Of a stretch of DNA of 64,000 nucleotides, positions 12,601 through 23,602 are shown piece by piece. The DNA comes from Adineta steineri (taxonomy: Eukaryota > Rotifera > Eurotatoria > Adinetida > Adinetidae): the NCBI GenBank assembly GCA_905250115.1, contig CAJNOI010000002.1, positions 1,863,414 through 1,927,413 of the forward strand, read 5' to 3'. The translations under genes and the position numbers were made by a program. Position 1 is the stretch's first letter. Every line of letters starts with the position of its first letter. The notes under the pieces were generated by a model. The model was not told where the DNA came from. It ran no database searches and was given only the letters and a program-made list of their open reading frames with translations.

Positions 12601-15600
12601 CAACAACAACATCAATAGATATCACGTTCATTAATAGGTCTATTTCATCAGAAAAATACGCTTCCAGCAATAAATAAAAGACCAGAAGAAAGGGAAAAAG
12701 AAACTCGGTAGTTTTTGTATAATTGAAGAAAAAGCGCATAAGGAGAACTGACAAAGGAAAAAAGCTTATTAACTGTAACACATACACAGTCAGTAACAGT
12801 GAGTTATTGTCAACAGCTCATCGTTCTCTTTGCATTACTTCTTTCTTTTTTTTTTTATGATTACTCTATGTTTTTTTCTTATTTTCAAAGAAAAGTAATG
12901 AAGAAAAAAGCCAAAAAAAAAAGAAAAGAGATACAATATTTATGCCTTCTGACACGCATTTCTCATCAATTAAAACAACAAGTCACAAGCAGTCTTATCT
13001 AACTTCTCTCATTATAAATTAGAAGTAATAATATCGTACTTATTCTTATTACAGATATAAATATTGTGTTTTCCTTGCTCGTTTCTTCTTTTTTTCTCTC
13101 TGTAATCTCACTAAGTCATAAAAAAACACGCATGCCTATACAAGGTTTTCTTTCAATTATCAGATCTTTAAGTTAGCCTTAAGGATCGTATTGCGTTTTT
13201 TTTTCTTACAATATGATGAGTATATCTATCCTATCGATCTATAAATATATATGTGTGTGTGTGTGTGTATGCAGGACACGACGTCAACATGTTAGGAAAC
13301 ATTTGGTCATATCCGTATGTATGCCGAACACTAGGCTAGAGGAAGGACATTAGGATGATGATGATGATGATGATGAGAAACAACATGGGCAACATGTTGT
13401 CTTATTGGGGAGAAGAAAAAAAAAGGAGAACATTCATTTTCGCATGCCAAACATTATCATTAGAATACCACATAGTTCGATAGATTGATAGACATATATA
13501 GACAACGACAGTTCAATAGAAGCATCAGGAGAATGTCAACAATCGTTGCTGTGTGTATAAGATAATTGGCACACTTGACAATGTGTGCTGTATCTATATA
13601 GAATGATTCTCGTTATTTTTTTTCTCATTTATACATCTGATATATTCATCTTTTTCATCTAATTTTTTTCCTTATTTCTCTGTCATTTTTTTTTATCTAT
13701 TCGTGTTTCTTCTTTTTTATTTTCCGATCAAAATTCCAATCTTGTCTTCTAACATTTTTCTTTCTTCCTTATCTTATTCTTATTGCATGTAACAACTAGA
13801 ACGGAACCAATGCACGTCTTTTTATGCTAACACAATCGAATTATTATCTTTTCTCTATACGGAGTCACTCAATACCTCCCACAGATCTTTTTCTTTTCTT
13901 CTTTTTTTTTATGTATTGTCGATTGTATAAAATCATCAACTTCCTCTTTTCTTAATTTTGTTATTTGAGGTAAATACAAGTATTGAATTCTTTACTGATA
14001 AACGATTGTAATTTTCTGCGTGAACAATTCATTCGTTTTTCACATGGTCGAATAGAAATGCCTTAGCTTTTTTTCACGCATCTATTTCCGCTTCGCCTTT
14101 TTTCTTTCCCTTCTAGACTAGATTTACTTCTCCTATAAAAAGAGAAAACTATTATTTAACAATATAATACTCATGTTCTATGGCTACTTCATCACACAAT
14201 CGTGCTTTTCAAGCTTACAATAGTCATAATTTTAAGAATCGTCCAGCAATAAAAAAAAATATAACTTCATCAACTGGAGAACCATTAGTCTTTGGTCGTA
14301 TACCATATTCATCAATAAAAACAACTGTTGACAAAACTCCATTAATGTCAACATGTTCAAATCCAAATAGTACTGTAAAACCTATACCAATGACAGCGAA
14401 ACGTGGTTCATCAATAACTAGTCTTAGTCATTTAATACCACATCATAAAAGTTTACAAATGACAGCATTAGCTTCACAACGACAAAGTCTTTGGATAAGT
14501 ATAGCTAAAAATGCGCAAACAGATAATACTCAAACATCTTCACTTCCGATACTTGGACATCCACACGCAAATTTAACACGAAAAAAACTCCTACGTCTAT
14601 TACTTGTTTTCAGTTATTTATTATCAATATCATTATTTGCTATTGCTTTAGCAACATTTTATGGATTTTTTTGGTCTGGTTATACTACTACACAAATGTC
14701 AAATGTTGAAACATCTGTATCATCATTATTTTCATTAATACCAAATTCAACACTCATTGATACTCAATTATCAATTGAAGGTGTAAGTTAAAAACTAAAA
14801 AACTTCAAAATATTTTTGTTTTCATTTCTATTTCTAGGAATCAGTAATCAAAATTTGATGTGATAAATAGAATGCATTATTTAATGCATTTCTTATTACC
14901 ATTTTATCTTCCGTCCTATAGCAAAATTCAAACATGATAAAGAAGGTTGTTCCAATGTTTTCTCAATGAGAAAAGTAATGAGTATTATTTGAATAAATAA
15001 AAAAACAGATTGAAATTAACGTACTATTCATTTTCTACTTTAGATAATTTTAACGTTATTATATATAAATAAATATTATTTAGTGATGCTAATTAAACCG
15101 TTTATTCCGGTGATGACAATTATTTTGTTTCTATTTTTTCTCTCTCAGTGTGTTTTGCTACATCCGGTTTCCTTTTTCCTGTCTCTTTCTATATATATAT
15201 ATATATGTATGTCTGCTTATTTTTGTTAATTGTTCATTTTTTAGAAAACAACAAATTCTATTTTATGACTTTATATAAGCTTACCATCGTCATCAGCTAG
15301 TGATGCTAAGCGCTCAGCTTCAGCTTCAAGTTTAATACGTTCATGATCAACTTCCATAACACATTGTAATGCCGTTTTATTTACCGGTGCCATTTCACGT
15401 GATAAATAGAATATATCAATATGTTCTGGGATTGGTACCTAATAGAAGATATAAAAAAATATAAGATTCTATATTAATTAAAACGGTATTTGTTTAGGGA
15501 TTTGAATAATAAGGCAATTCTTTATATGTAAATTATTTATATTTCTCATAAGACAATATTTCACATCGATATAATTTAGCTATGTCATGAAAAATATATT

Positions 15601-16265
15601 GTATTATGATGATAGGACACTTTAATTGAGTTTCTTATCTCATCAAATTTTTTTAATCTATAAACATGAAATTCTTATGGGACAATAGCTTTTCTTTGTC
15701 GTGACTTAGTTATTATTCTAAGGATATGGTGTTCTTTTTGTTACCTCTCGATTACCAATACAAGCAAGGATAGTTGATTTTCCTGATCCATTCAAACCAA
15801 CAAAACCATATCGTCGACCACAATTCATTTCAAAATCAGCATCGACTAATATTTCTTGTCCGTAAAATGTAACAGAAAATTGATTTATATGAATATCTCG
15901 ACCACGAGGATGACTTCCAAGAACACCTTTAAAAAAAACCGATTTTAAAAGACGAAAAAGAATTTTTCTGATGTTTTACCGGTGCTAGCTCGTGCATCAG
16001 CATTTGCTTTTTCCACCATAGATAATAAATCAAGATTTTGTATTAATGACTTAACATTTGGTTCAACAATATCTGTTGTACCATTTGTTGGTGCTTCATT
16101 TTCATTTTGACTGTCCACATCATCATTATCTTCATTGTAATCGTCATCATTTGGATTAGAATTACCTTCAGCATTATTTTTTGGATCGGGTTTTTTTTGA
16201 CCTTGTCGTTGTTTAGCTGCTGTTTTCTTTTGAGCATCACGTTTCTTTTTTGAATCGGACGGCAT
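9609..16265 (-). CDS. ABCF2: ATP-binding cassette subfamily F member 2
   Basis: Eleven exons, complement(9609..9731, 9791..9882, 9936..10350, 10411..10500, 10552..10761, 10825..10988, 11040..11187, 11242..11300, 15285..15438, 15745..15926, 15980..16265), all phases agreeing, 640 residues (human ABCF2 is ~620). The start [12 protein letters not shown] resembles the vertebrate N-terminus. Two ABC domains without membrane segments: first Walker [10 protein letters not shown] and signature FSGGWRMR; second Walker [10 protein letters not shown] and signature NLSDGQRCR; both Walker B regions read [11 protein letters not shown]. The linker has the ABCF WEQEQ helix and [13 protein letters not shown] proteins act on ribosomes and translation in the cytosol. 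A 4-kb intron after exon 3 holds a gene on the other strand; the other introns are mostly 50-310 nt. Very secure. Confidence 0.97.
13244..13271. repeat. AT/TG microsatellite
   Basis: Short dinucleotide array, TA units passing into about ten TG units, inside the long ABCF2 intron. Confidence 0.9.
13354..13376. repeat. GAT trinucleotide microsatellite
   Basis: About seven to eight tandem GAT units within the ABCF2 intron. Confidence 0.9.
14180..14858 (+). CDS. InaF-motif-containing single-pass membrane protein, nested in ABCF2 intron
   Basis: Exons 14180..14782 and 14838..14858 (ending ESVIKI) give ~207 residues; unspliced reading ends two codons past the donor. Residues 1-130 are Ser/Thr/Asn-rich and hydrophilic. 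Residues ~133-168 hold a basic cluster (TRKKLLR) followed by one hydrophobic helix ([15 protein letters not shown]) and an aromatic exit (TFYGFFW). This Lys-Arg/Y-LS-SL-AI/YY-FFW pattern is the InaF motif, known from Drosophila INAF, which stabilises the TRP channel, and from vertebrate INAFM1/2. Suggested role: small membrane partner of a channel. It runs opposite to ABCF2 and lies wholly within its long intron. The motif match is from memory of the family and is strong in pattern; the tail has no known domain. Confidence 0.7.
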
Positions 16266-16388
16266 TTTTGTTGTTATTTATGATATAATCTACAAAAAAA
16301 AAGAAAAGAAAAATAATTATTATTATATCTGATGTTTTTATTTATCTGACACAAAGAAAAAGAAAGAAAGAAAGTTTTATCTGATAAT

Positions 16389-17003
16389 TTAAACAATATG
16401 TTCAGCAATTTTTCGTTGTATTAAATGTTCAGCATCTGACGTTAATACATAATGTTCACTATTAAATGTTAATTGTATAATTGTTCCATCACTTGTTTCA
16501 TAAGGACCATAATCTTGTATACATTTAATATGTGCAAATAATTTTTTTGGTGGAATCATAAATGATGTTAAATCTAATGAATGATTATTACCAATTGAAC
16601 GCATATATGATGATAATGTTTGATTATAATTTGAAAAAAATTCTATTTCATCAATTGATAAATTATTTCTCATATGTTCTGGTAAAACAGGTCCAATTGA
16701 CCAACGAAGTGATTTGATTTTATTCATTCGATGATATGCATAGGCAAGTAAACAACGTTTTATACGTTGAATAGCTGCATGACGAATACTTATTGTTGGC
16801 ATTAGAGTTGGTGCGGAACTTGCACTACTATTACTATCTGTACCAGTTTGTACAACTGTTTGAACATCTTCATAATTTTGACGAAATAATTCATTTGCTT
16901 CTAGTTGACAAAAACGAATTGTTTCAGCATTGTAAGGAGGTAAAACAGTGTCACGAGAACGATCAAGTTCTTTAATGAGTTCGTGAGCTTTAGAAGCAAG
17001 CAT
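16389..17003 (-). CDS. GINS1: DNA replication complex GINS protein PSF1
   Basis: Single exon, 204 residues. The start MLASKAHELIKELDRS matches the PSF1 N-terminus, so the ATG at 17003 is preferred over in-frame upstream codons. PSF1 landmarks follow in order: PTISIRHAAIQRIKRCLLAY, LRWSIGPVLPE, IEFFSNYNQTLSSYMRSIG, LDLTSFMIPPKKL, CIQDYGPYETSDGT and a short C-terminal strand domain. PSF1 is one of four subunits of GINS, which joins MCM2-7 and CDC45 in the replicative CMG helicase in the nucleus. The length fits the family (~196 in human). A Thr/Asn/Ser-rich insert around residues 48-63 is extra compared with vertebrates. It lies 124 bp from the ABCF2 start, same strand. Confidence 0.95.
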   Translation of the reverse strand: MLASKAHELIKELDRSRDTVLPPYNAETIRFCQLEANELFRQNYEDVQTVVQTGTDSNSSASSAPTLMPTISIRHAAIQRIKRCLLAYAYHRMNKIKSLRWSIGPVLPEHMRNNLSIDEIEFFSNYNQTLSSYMRSIGNNHSLDLTSFMIPPKKLFAHIKCIQDYGPYETSDGTIIQLTFNSEHYVLTSDAEHLIQRKIAEHIV

Positions 17004-17426
17004 CTGAAAAGACAACAAGTTTTTTCCTGTGAAAGAACAAAATAATAAAACAAAACGAAAAAAATCGATTTTATTGCAAATCAACAAAATCATATGAAAT
17101 ATATAGACAATATTGGTTATCGTTTTATACTTCTTTCTTTCTGATTTTCTTACTCAAAGCGTTTGTAAACTCAACAACAGATATATAAAAAACAGAAAAA
17201 TCAATAACCATCGTATGAAAAACCAACAAAAAAAATTGTTTAATCCAAAGAATAAGAAGAATAAATAAATAAATAAAAGAAGAAGAAGCCCTCTTTTGCT
17301 GTCTCTCTCTCTGTAGTACTATAATAAAATAAGAAGATTAAAATGAAGACAAAGATCAATTAAATATGGCAGTACACGTAAACATGTCTATTCAGAACAA
17401 AAGTAAACAAAATTATCTTTTTTATT
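17004..17426. other. Intergenic spacer GINS1-GM130
   Basis: Purine- and pyrimidine-rich low-complexity DNA (AAT/AAG runs at 17260-17290, CT run at 17303-17315) between two co-oriented genes. No coding signal seen. Confidence 0.55.
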
Positions 17427-20400
17427 TCACACCCATTGAACAGGACCTGTACATGTCGAACAAACATAGAGATTTTTACCAATAAACGCTAATTTCGTTG
17501 TTGATAAATTGTCTGTTTTTGATGATGAATTATCACTTTGTCCTAATTCTTTAAGTAAAATTAAGATACGCGCTTTTGTTTCATTATCAAAATTAGACAA
17601 TGATGATAAAGAAGGTACACTCGTAATTGCTGTTTTATCATCATGAAATGAAGTCGCTTGTTCAGTTGGAGATAATGCAGATATTGCATTATCAATCATT
17701 TCAGGCCATTCTAAAAAATAACATACAAATTTTTTGTCATAATTAGAGATTTTTTTTTTCTAATCAGCTAATATTGAAGAAAAAGAATTATTTGGCTCAG
17801 TAAATATGATAACATAATATCTACAAAGAAGTTCAGATTGAAGACTGAATAAGGACATCATTGCCAAATATAGGATTCGAACGTTTTAAAACTATCTCGT
17901 TAAACAGATCAACTAAAAATGTTATACCATTTTCATCGATAGTTTGCTGTCGATCGGAAGATATCGTTTCATTCTGAATTGTTTTCTCTTGATCTTTCAT
18001 ATCCGTCGATGATTTATTTAAACCACGCATCAATAATGTTTCTAATTCGGATAATTTTCTCTTAAATAAATAAATAAATAAATTTCATAAGAAACAAAAA
18101 TGAATATATATATTCTACTTGTAGATTTAATCGATCTTGTGTTAATTGTTTAATATAATCATCTTTTTCTTGATAACGTCGATGAAGTTGATGACGTTGT
18201 TGTTGATATAAAGATATATAATCACCTATGAAGAAGAAAAAGAATTATCAAATAAAATAGATTATTTTTAATATTTATTTACCAATTGTATCAGTTTCAC
18301 TTTGTAATTGTAAAATAAGATGTTCAAGTTGTTGAGTTCGATCTTGTAAATCAGCATTATCACGCATTGCACGATTAAAACGATCCTAAAGAATATTTTT
18401 ATTAAGAAAGATTCAATAGAAAAAATAAAATTCTATTACAATAATTTTTTCAACAAATCCATTTTGTAATTGCGGACTTTCATCAACAGCCGAAGGCAGT
18501 GATGATAAAGAACTGGAGTCATTATTTTGTGTATCATTTTTCACTGGAGATTGTTGTTGTTGCTGTTCAAGTTGTGAAAGACGTTCTCGTAATGATTTAT
18601 TTTCTGCTAATAAATCGTTCACTTGCTAATTATAGAAAAATAAATAAATTCCTTTAATACTGAAAATCTTATGCTATTATTATGTGTTTGACGAAGAACT
18701 TATTGCGAAAACTTCAAAATTTGATTTGAAAATCGTTATATGCTTAGATTCTCTCCGTTCGATTAGAAAATGTTAGGTTCAGATTTAAATTTAAACCATG
18801 ACTTGGAAAAATATTACCAAACCATTTTTTATTTGAAATTAATGATCACTCAGAAAATGCAAATTTCTTTTTGATTGCTTGATTGAATTAATAACAAGGA
18901 TATTTCACATATTTCAACAGCAATCTTGATAATGATTTTATAATCATTAAATGATATTTGACTTTTACTTCAAGCACGCACTCATCAAAATTAGAACCTT
19001 TAAGCGAAAATATATCTACCTGTGTAGTAGTTCCTTGTTCAGCATTATCTACTATTTGAGATTGTTCATGATTATGAACCTAAATAATATTTCATATATT
19101 AAATAAATCATTTAGCAAGAGTTTTCATACATTATCCGTTGTTTGTATATGTTCTACTTGAAGTTCTTTTTGTGCCAGTTGTTCATTTAATTGTTTATTT
19201 AAATAATCTGTTGCTTGAATTTGATTTGTTAAATTCATATTATCATTTGACTAAATCAGAAAATAAAATGATTTATTATTATTATTTTATTTTGAATTAC
19301 AATACCATTTTAATAAAACCATCTTGAAGTTCAGTTAACTGTTCTTTTAATTGTTTATTTTGTGCAATAGCACGTGATAACGTTGTTTTATCTTCATGTG
19401 TTGCTTGTAATAGTTTTTCATGATCAACCATATTTTCTTCTAAAATATGATTTTTATAAAATTAAATTAATCCACAAACTTTTGAGAGAAAAAATACTTA
19501 CGAACTTTTCCATTACTTTTTTCTAATTGAAAAATATATTCATCTTTGTCATTTAAGTGTCTAGATGGATGAATAAATAAATTTTTATTAATTATATAGA
19601 AAAAAAGATGAAAAAATGTCTACTTGATTATTTGTTCGTTTTCTAATCGTGTTTCTTCAAATCGTCTTGACCATTCATCAATAGCCTGTTTAAATAATTG
19701 ATTTTCTTGTAAAAGTGCATCACGTTCAAGAATAAAATCATTATTTGTAGTATCATTATGAACTATTTGAGTATTTTGTAGTTCACTTATCTTCATTTCT
19801 AAATAAAAATATAGGTATATGTGTAATTAAAATAAAATTGTCAATAGATTATTTATACCATAAGATTGTTTTATCGCTTCTTGTTCATTTTCCAGTAGAG
19901 AATTTGTTTGAACTAATTGTTTGATCTATTTTTTTTTGAAATGAATATCTAATAAAGTTCTCAATGATGAATTCATCAATCTTACTTGCTCATTCAATTC
20001 TTGTATATGCCGTTGTACATTCGTATTATATTGTTGATATTGTAATTGTGTTTGATCGTTATCCGAACGCATTTGATTAATGGACGAAAGTAGCTTTAAA
20101 GAAAACAAATGAGAATAATTTCATCGATATAGAAATTTACATGATCTTATTCTTAGAGAATTCATTTAAATTCAATATTCTATTTTTAAACATCGAATTC
20201 GAGGAAATATGTGAAAATCTAGATTGATAAGAATAATTGCTACGATGATTTATTTTTTTCATACATTCCACTGTACATTTTATCATGAAATGATAGAGCA
20301 GGTATATAGATACGAATGATAAGTATCGGTTAATTTTTATGTATATCCAAGTCTTTGAATAATTCATCAAAAACAACGAAAAATCAGATGAAGAAATTTT

Positions 20401-22015
20401 TTTTTTGATTTAACCCTGACGAGAAAAATATGTCAAATATTTGGCCTATTAATAACGAAAGATTTATTAGTTTGATAAAAATAGTTTCTTCATCAATGAT
20501 ATTATTCAAGGTAATAAATTCATTTCTTTAGTTTATAGAGATTCTTCTATTTCTTACCACTTCAGCTTCATTTATTTTTAATGTAAGTGTTTTTTGTAAA
20601 TCATCAATTTGTTGTTCATATTTATTTATTACTGATGTATCATTAATTGACTAATTAAAATAAATATTTAATAAAAAATTCAATTTTTTTATTTATTTTG
20701 TTACAAACTTGAAACTGTTGTAAACGAATTTCTGATTGTTCAGATTTTTGTTTTAATTTTAAAATTTCATTATTTAATTGATCAATAGTATTTTGTCGTT
20801 TATCAACTTTTTCATTAAACTCCATAAGATTTTGTTTTAATTCTTCGATTATTCGACTAAAATCAAAGAAAAAATTTATTAAATTGAAATATTTTTTTTT
20901 ACTTTTGTTGAATATTTTCTGTTTTAAGTCGATCAAGTTCTTTATCAGATTCTTTTGTTGCCTATGAACAAGAAAAACAATAAATAAATTCAAATAGATA
21001 AATTGAATCTTCGAACAATTTCTCGTTTTTGTGCATTTGATGTTTGATTTTGACTTTGTTTTTCAAGTTCTTCAACACGTTCACGAGATGCTTTTAAACG
21101 ACCTTGAATTTCATCAATTTCACCTTGTTTACGTTCATATTGTTTTACTGATTGACTTAATTTAGCTGATAGATCAGTTTTTTCAGCAACTAAAATACCT
21201 ATTGTTTGAACATGAATCTAAAATAACAAAATGAAATATATTTTCAAATAAAAATAATTAATCAAATATTACTTCAAGTTGTTCTTGTAAATGTTCAAAA
21301 TCACGACGATATTTATGTTCTATTTGTCGTACTAAATCAACATCAGATTGAGCTCGACTTGAACGACCAGACTTAAAAAAAAATATATGTTAGTGATTTG
21401 AAAGCTTTCTATTAAATAATTACCATACTACTGTCACCACCATACTGCCGTTGATCTTCAAGACGAAGTCGTTGTTGTTTTTGATTTTCAATTAGCAATG
21501 CATATTGACGATTTTGCTCCTAAAATAAATAAATTCATGTGAAACAAGTAATCGAAAGTTTTCTATAACTTACTTCTAATTCAGTAATAGGTGATTTGGA
21601 TAAATTTACATGTATTCCGTTAAGTATAGCTTGTTGTTCATTAACAAAACTATTTAAATGTTGTGGAATAGTATGAGAACTAGAATATAAATTTAATTGA
21701 TTGAAAATTGAGAAAATAAACTTACGTATTATTATTATAATTGATAATAGGTTCACTTGTTGTCTAGAAAAGAAAACAATCTGATATAGAAAAATTAGAT
21801 TTAAATAGTAATTTTACTCCATTTATAGGATAAACATTAGTGCCATTGCTTTCTGGACTAAAGGTCAAATGATCATCACTATTTTGCTGTTGTTGTTGTT
21901 GATCACGAAATTTTCTTAACTAAAATATTGAAATAGTTAAGATTAAAAATGAAGAAAATAAAAATACTTTTCGACGAGCATTTGCTATATTGTCTCGTTT
22001 TTCATTGTCGACCAT
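17427..22015 (-). CDS. GOLGA2: Golgin GM130 (golgin subfamily A member 2)
   Basis: Twenty-two short exons from 22015 down to 17427 splice in continuous phase to 841 residues (last exons 17928..18060 and 17427..17710). The N-terminus, MVDNEKRDNIANARRK then LRKFRDQQQ, resembles the basic p115/importin-binding tip of GM130. Nearly all the rest is coiled coil rich in Gln/Glu/Lys. Diagnostic GM130 blocks are IHVQTIGILVAEKTDL, LSRAIAQNKQLKEQL then ELQDGFIK, and LQSETDTIGDYISLYQQQR. GM130 tethers vesicles at the cis-Golgi and binds GRASP65 through its C-terminus; here the C-terminus ends GPVQWV, which could be a PDZ ligand but differs from vertebrates. One donor is unusual (GTTCGA at 21016), and the join 17710/17928 is the least certain. 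Confidence 0.9.
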
Positions 22016-22445
22016 GATTGTTACCGTTCAATTTATAAGACAAAGTGATCATTCACTATGGTAACATAAAAAAAGAAAATAATATTGTTGAGTAGATTAC
22101 TCTCAAATCAAACTTTGAACTGGTCGACGTTATGAGAGGCAAAGAGAACTGACGCGTGGAGCAAGTCTATCAATCGAATCAATTGATAATATTGGTACTT
22201 GTTGGACTAGAATAAAAAAAAATGCTTGAAAAAATTTATCATCATAGTGACAATAGATGTCACTATTTGTCAGATAATAATTCAAATTAAATACTATTAT
22301 ATTCTATCAATTTTATTAACTTATTTTATAATACAAATTTACTAGTAATTACATATTTTTTTATTGCGAATCTGAGAGTTTATAAAAGAGTGCGTACATA
22401 GAGAATAATGTTGTATTAGTCACTAATATGATGCTCTCCTTCAAG

Positions 22446-22524
22446 GCTGTAGGTGTGGGTGTAAGTTAGGATATGAGTGTGGTTGGATGTGTTTCCTTTT
22501 TACACCTACACCTACATCCACACT
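22446..22524. repeat. TG-rich/CA-rich inverted element A
   Basis: A left arm with TGTGGGTGT-like units (22447-22492) is followed by a pyrimidine linker and a right arm of CACCTACA units (22501-22524), so the stretch can fold on itself. Same design as elements B-G. Confidence 0.7.
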
Positions 22525-23086
22525 TCATTGGGTAAAGAGCGATGGTAGTTAAAAGATATTTGTAGAGACTTTAAATTTGTAAGATTCTTAATATATGATG
22601 GCGTGAACTCGAGTCCACAATCCGCCAGCATCAAACTATTAAGTTTTACAAGATATAGCTAAACTCGTTTGGATTTTGCATAACAGATGTGCTTCGCATT
22701 TTCAAACTAAACAGGGAGTAGAGCTGACCAAGATGTGATAGAAGCATAGATGTATTAAAGGTAGAGCTCAATATCGACAACTGCTTCGGGCGAAGAAAAC
22801 AAAATATTGTTTTTGGTGTGTATTTTTACTGTCGAGTATATAATTCAGTTACCCGCCAGTGTATATCCATGATGGTATAAGTTTCTGAAAGATCTGTAGG
22901 ATTGACCGGCACAAAAAAAGGCAGTGACTGAATTCTTTCATAACCACGCTGGTACTTGGAATAATCGTCAGTGGAAGGGATGTATTTGTCTTTGGCCAAC
23001 GTTAGAAAAAAAGTAAGCCCATTTAATTATTTTAGCTACAATTAACCTGCTTTTACATACACACTTCAAAAGCTTCTCAGATAAGC

Positions 23087-23140
23087 AGGGTGTGGGTAAG
23101 AGTAATCTTTTCATACCGTACTCACACATCCACACCCTCG
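23087..23140. repeat. TG-rich/CA-rich inverted element B
   Basis: AGGGTGTGGGTAAGAGTA arm followed by a TACT-CACACAT-CCACACCCT arm. GGGTGTGG is exactly complementary to CCACACCC across a ~35-nt loop. Confidence 0.75.
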
Positions 23141-23602
23141 AGAAACATCCGAACCAGCGGGAAAGAGGGAAAAGTCACCGCTTTGGATAGAAAAGTCCTG
23201 AAAATCGATGACAGTATTCGGATCCAGAAACTTCTAGTTATTCCTTATCGAGCAGAGCAAGGATTTTATAGATAATCCAGGAAAAATGTGAAGATTTCTG
23301 TATCCAGAATATTGCTTCCAAGTTTCGTTGACTCTCGAATCATTCTTGTCGGATCCAGCTCTTACACCTCAATCTAAGTAATATTAGTATTAGTTATTAT
23401 TTTGTGAAAAAACAATTTAGAAGGTGTTATCACGTTGTCAGATCATCTTTTACAACATTGAAAAGTAAATATATTTGAGTTTAATTGAATTTTCTTTTTA
23501 GAATAAAATAAACAACATCGATAGCAACGAAAAGACATGTACTAAGCAATAAATAAAGTTTTTATTATGTATTTAAAATTTGTCCTTTTCTTCATTTGAT
23601 AC

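Larger units (their letters stand above)
11301..15284. other. 3,984-nt ABCF2 intron hosting an antisense gene
   Basis: Bounded by donor GT at 15284 and acceptor AG ending at 11301 on the minus strand. It is roughly 70 times longer than typical introns here. It carries the InaF-motif gene on the plus strand (14180-14858). The rest, 11.3-14.1 kb, is AT-rich with poly-T/pyrimidine runs, a TG microsatellite and a GAT repeat, and shows no convincing exon. Confidence 0.85.
22016..23602. other. Gene-poor spacer with TG/CA elements
   Basis: Upstream of GM130 and downstream of the polycystin gene. Base composition is less AT-biased than elsewhere, with two TG-rich/CA-rich inverted elements (22446-22524 and 23087-23140). 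No long open frame, transposase or RNA gene is recognisable; any coding origin is decayed. Confidence 0.5.

Noticed and set aside
12524-13002. Short hydrophobic frames within the ABCF2 intron
   Set aside because: Low-complexity T/A-rich translation with no splice context or family resemblance.
16389-17093. 30-residue N-terminal extension of PSF1
   Set aside because: The PSF1 family starts at the M-x-x-K-A-x-E-L-I pattern at 17003; upstream residues are hydrophobic and unrelated.
22600-22660. Possible tRNA (CGAGTCCACAATCCGCC segment)
   Set aside because: The B-box-like match is weak and no cloverleaf stems or A box could be placed; no tRNA was supported elsewhere in the window.
22446-23140. 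TG-rich arrays read as a true telomere or contig end
   Set aside because: Units are irregular, short, and followed by the reverse-complement arm within internal sequence, so they are interstitial at most.
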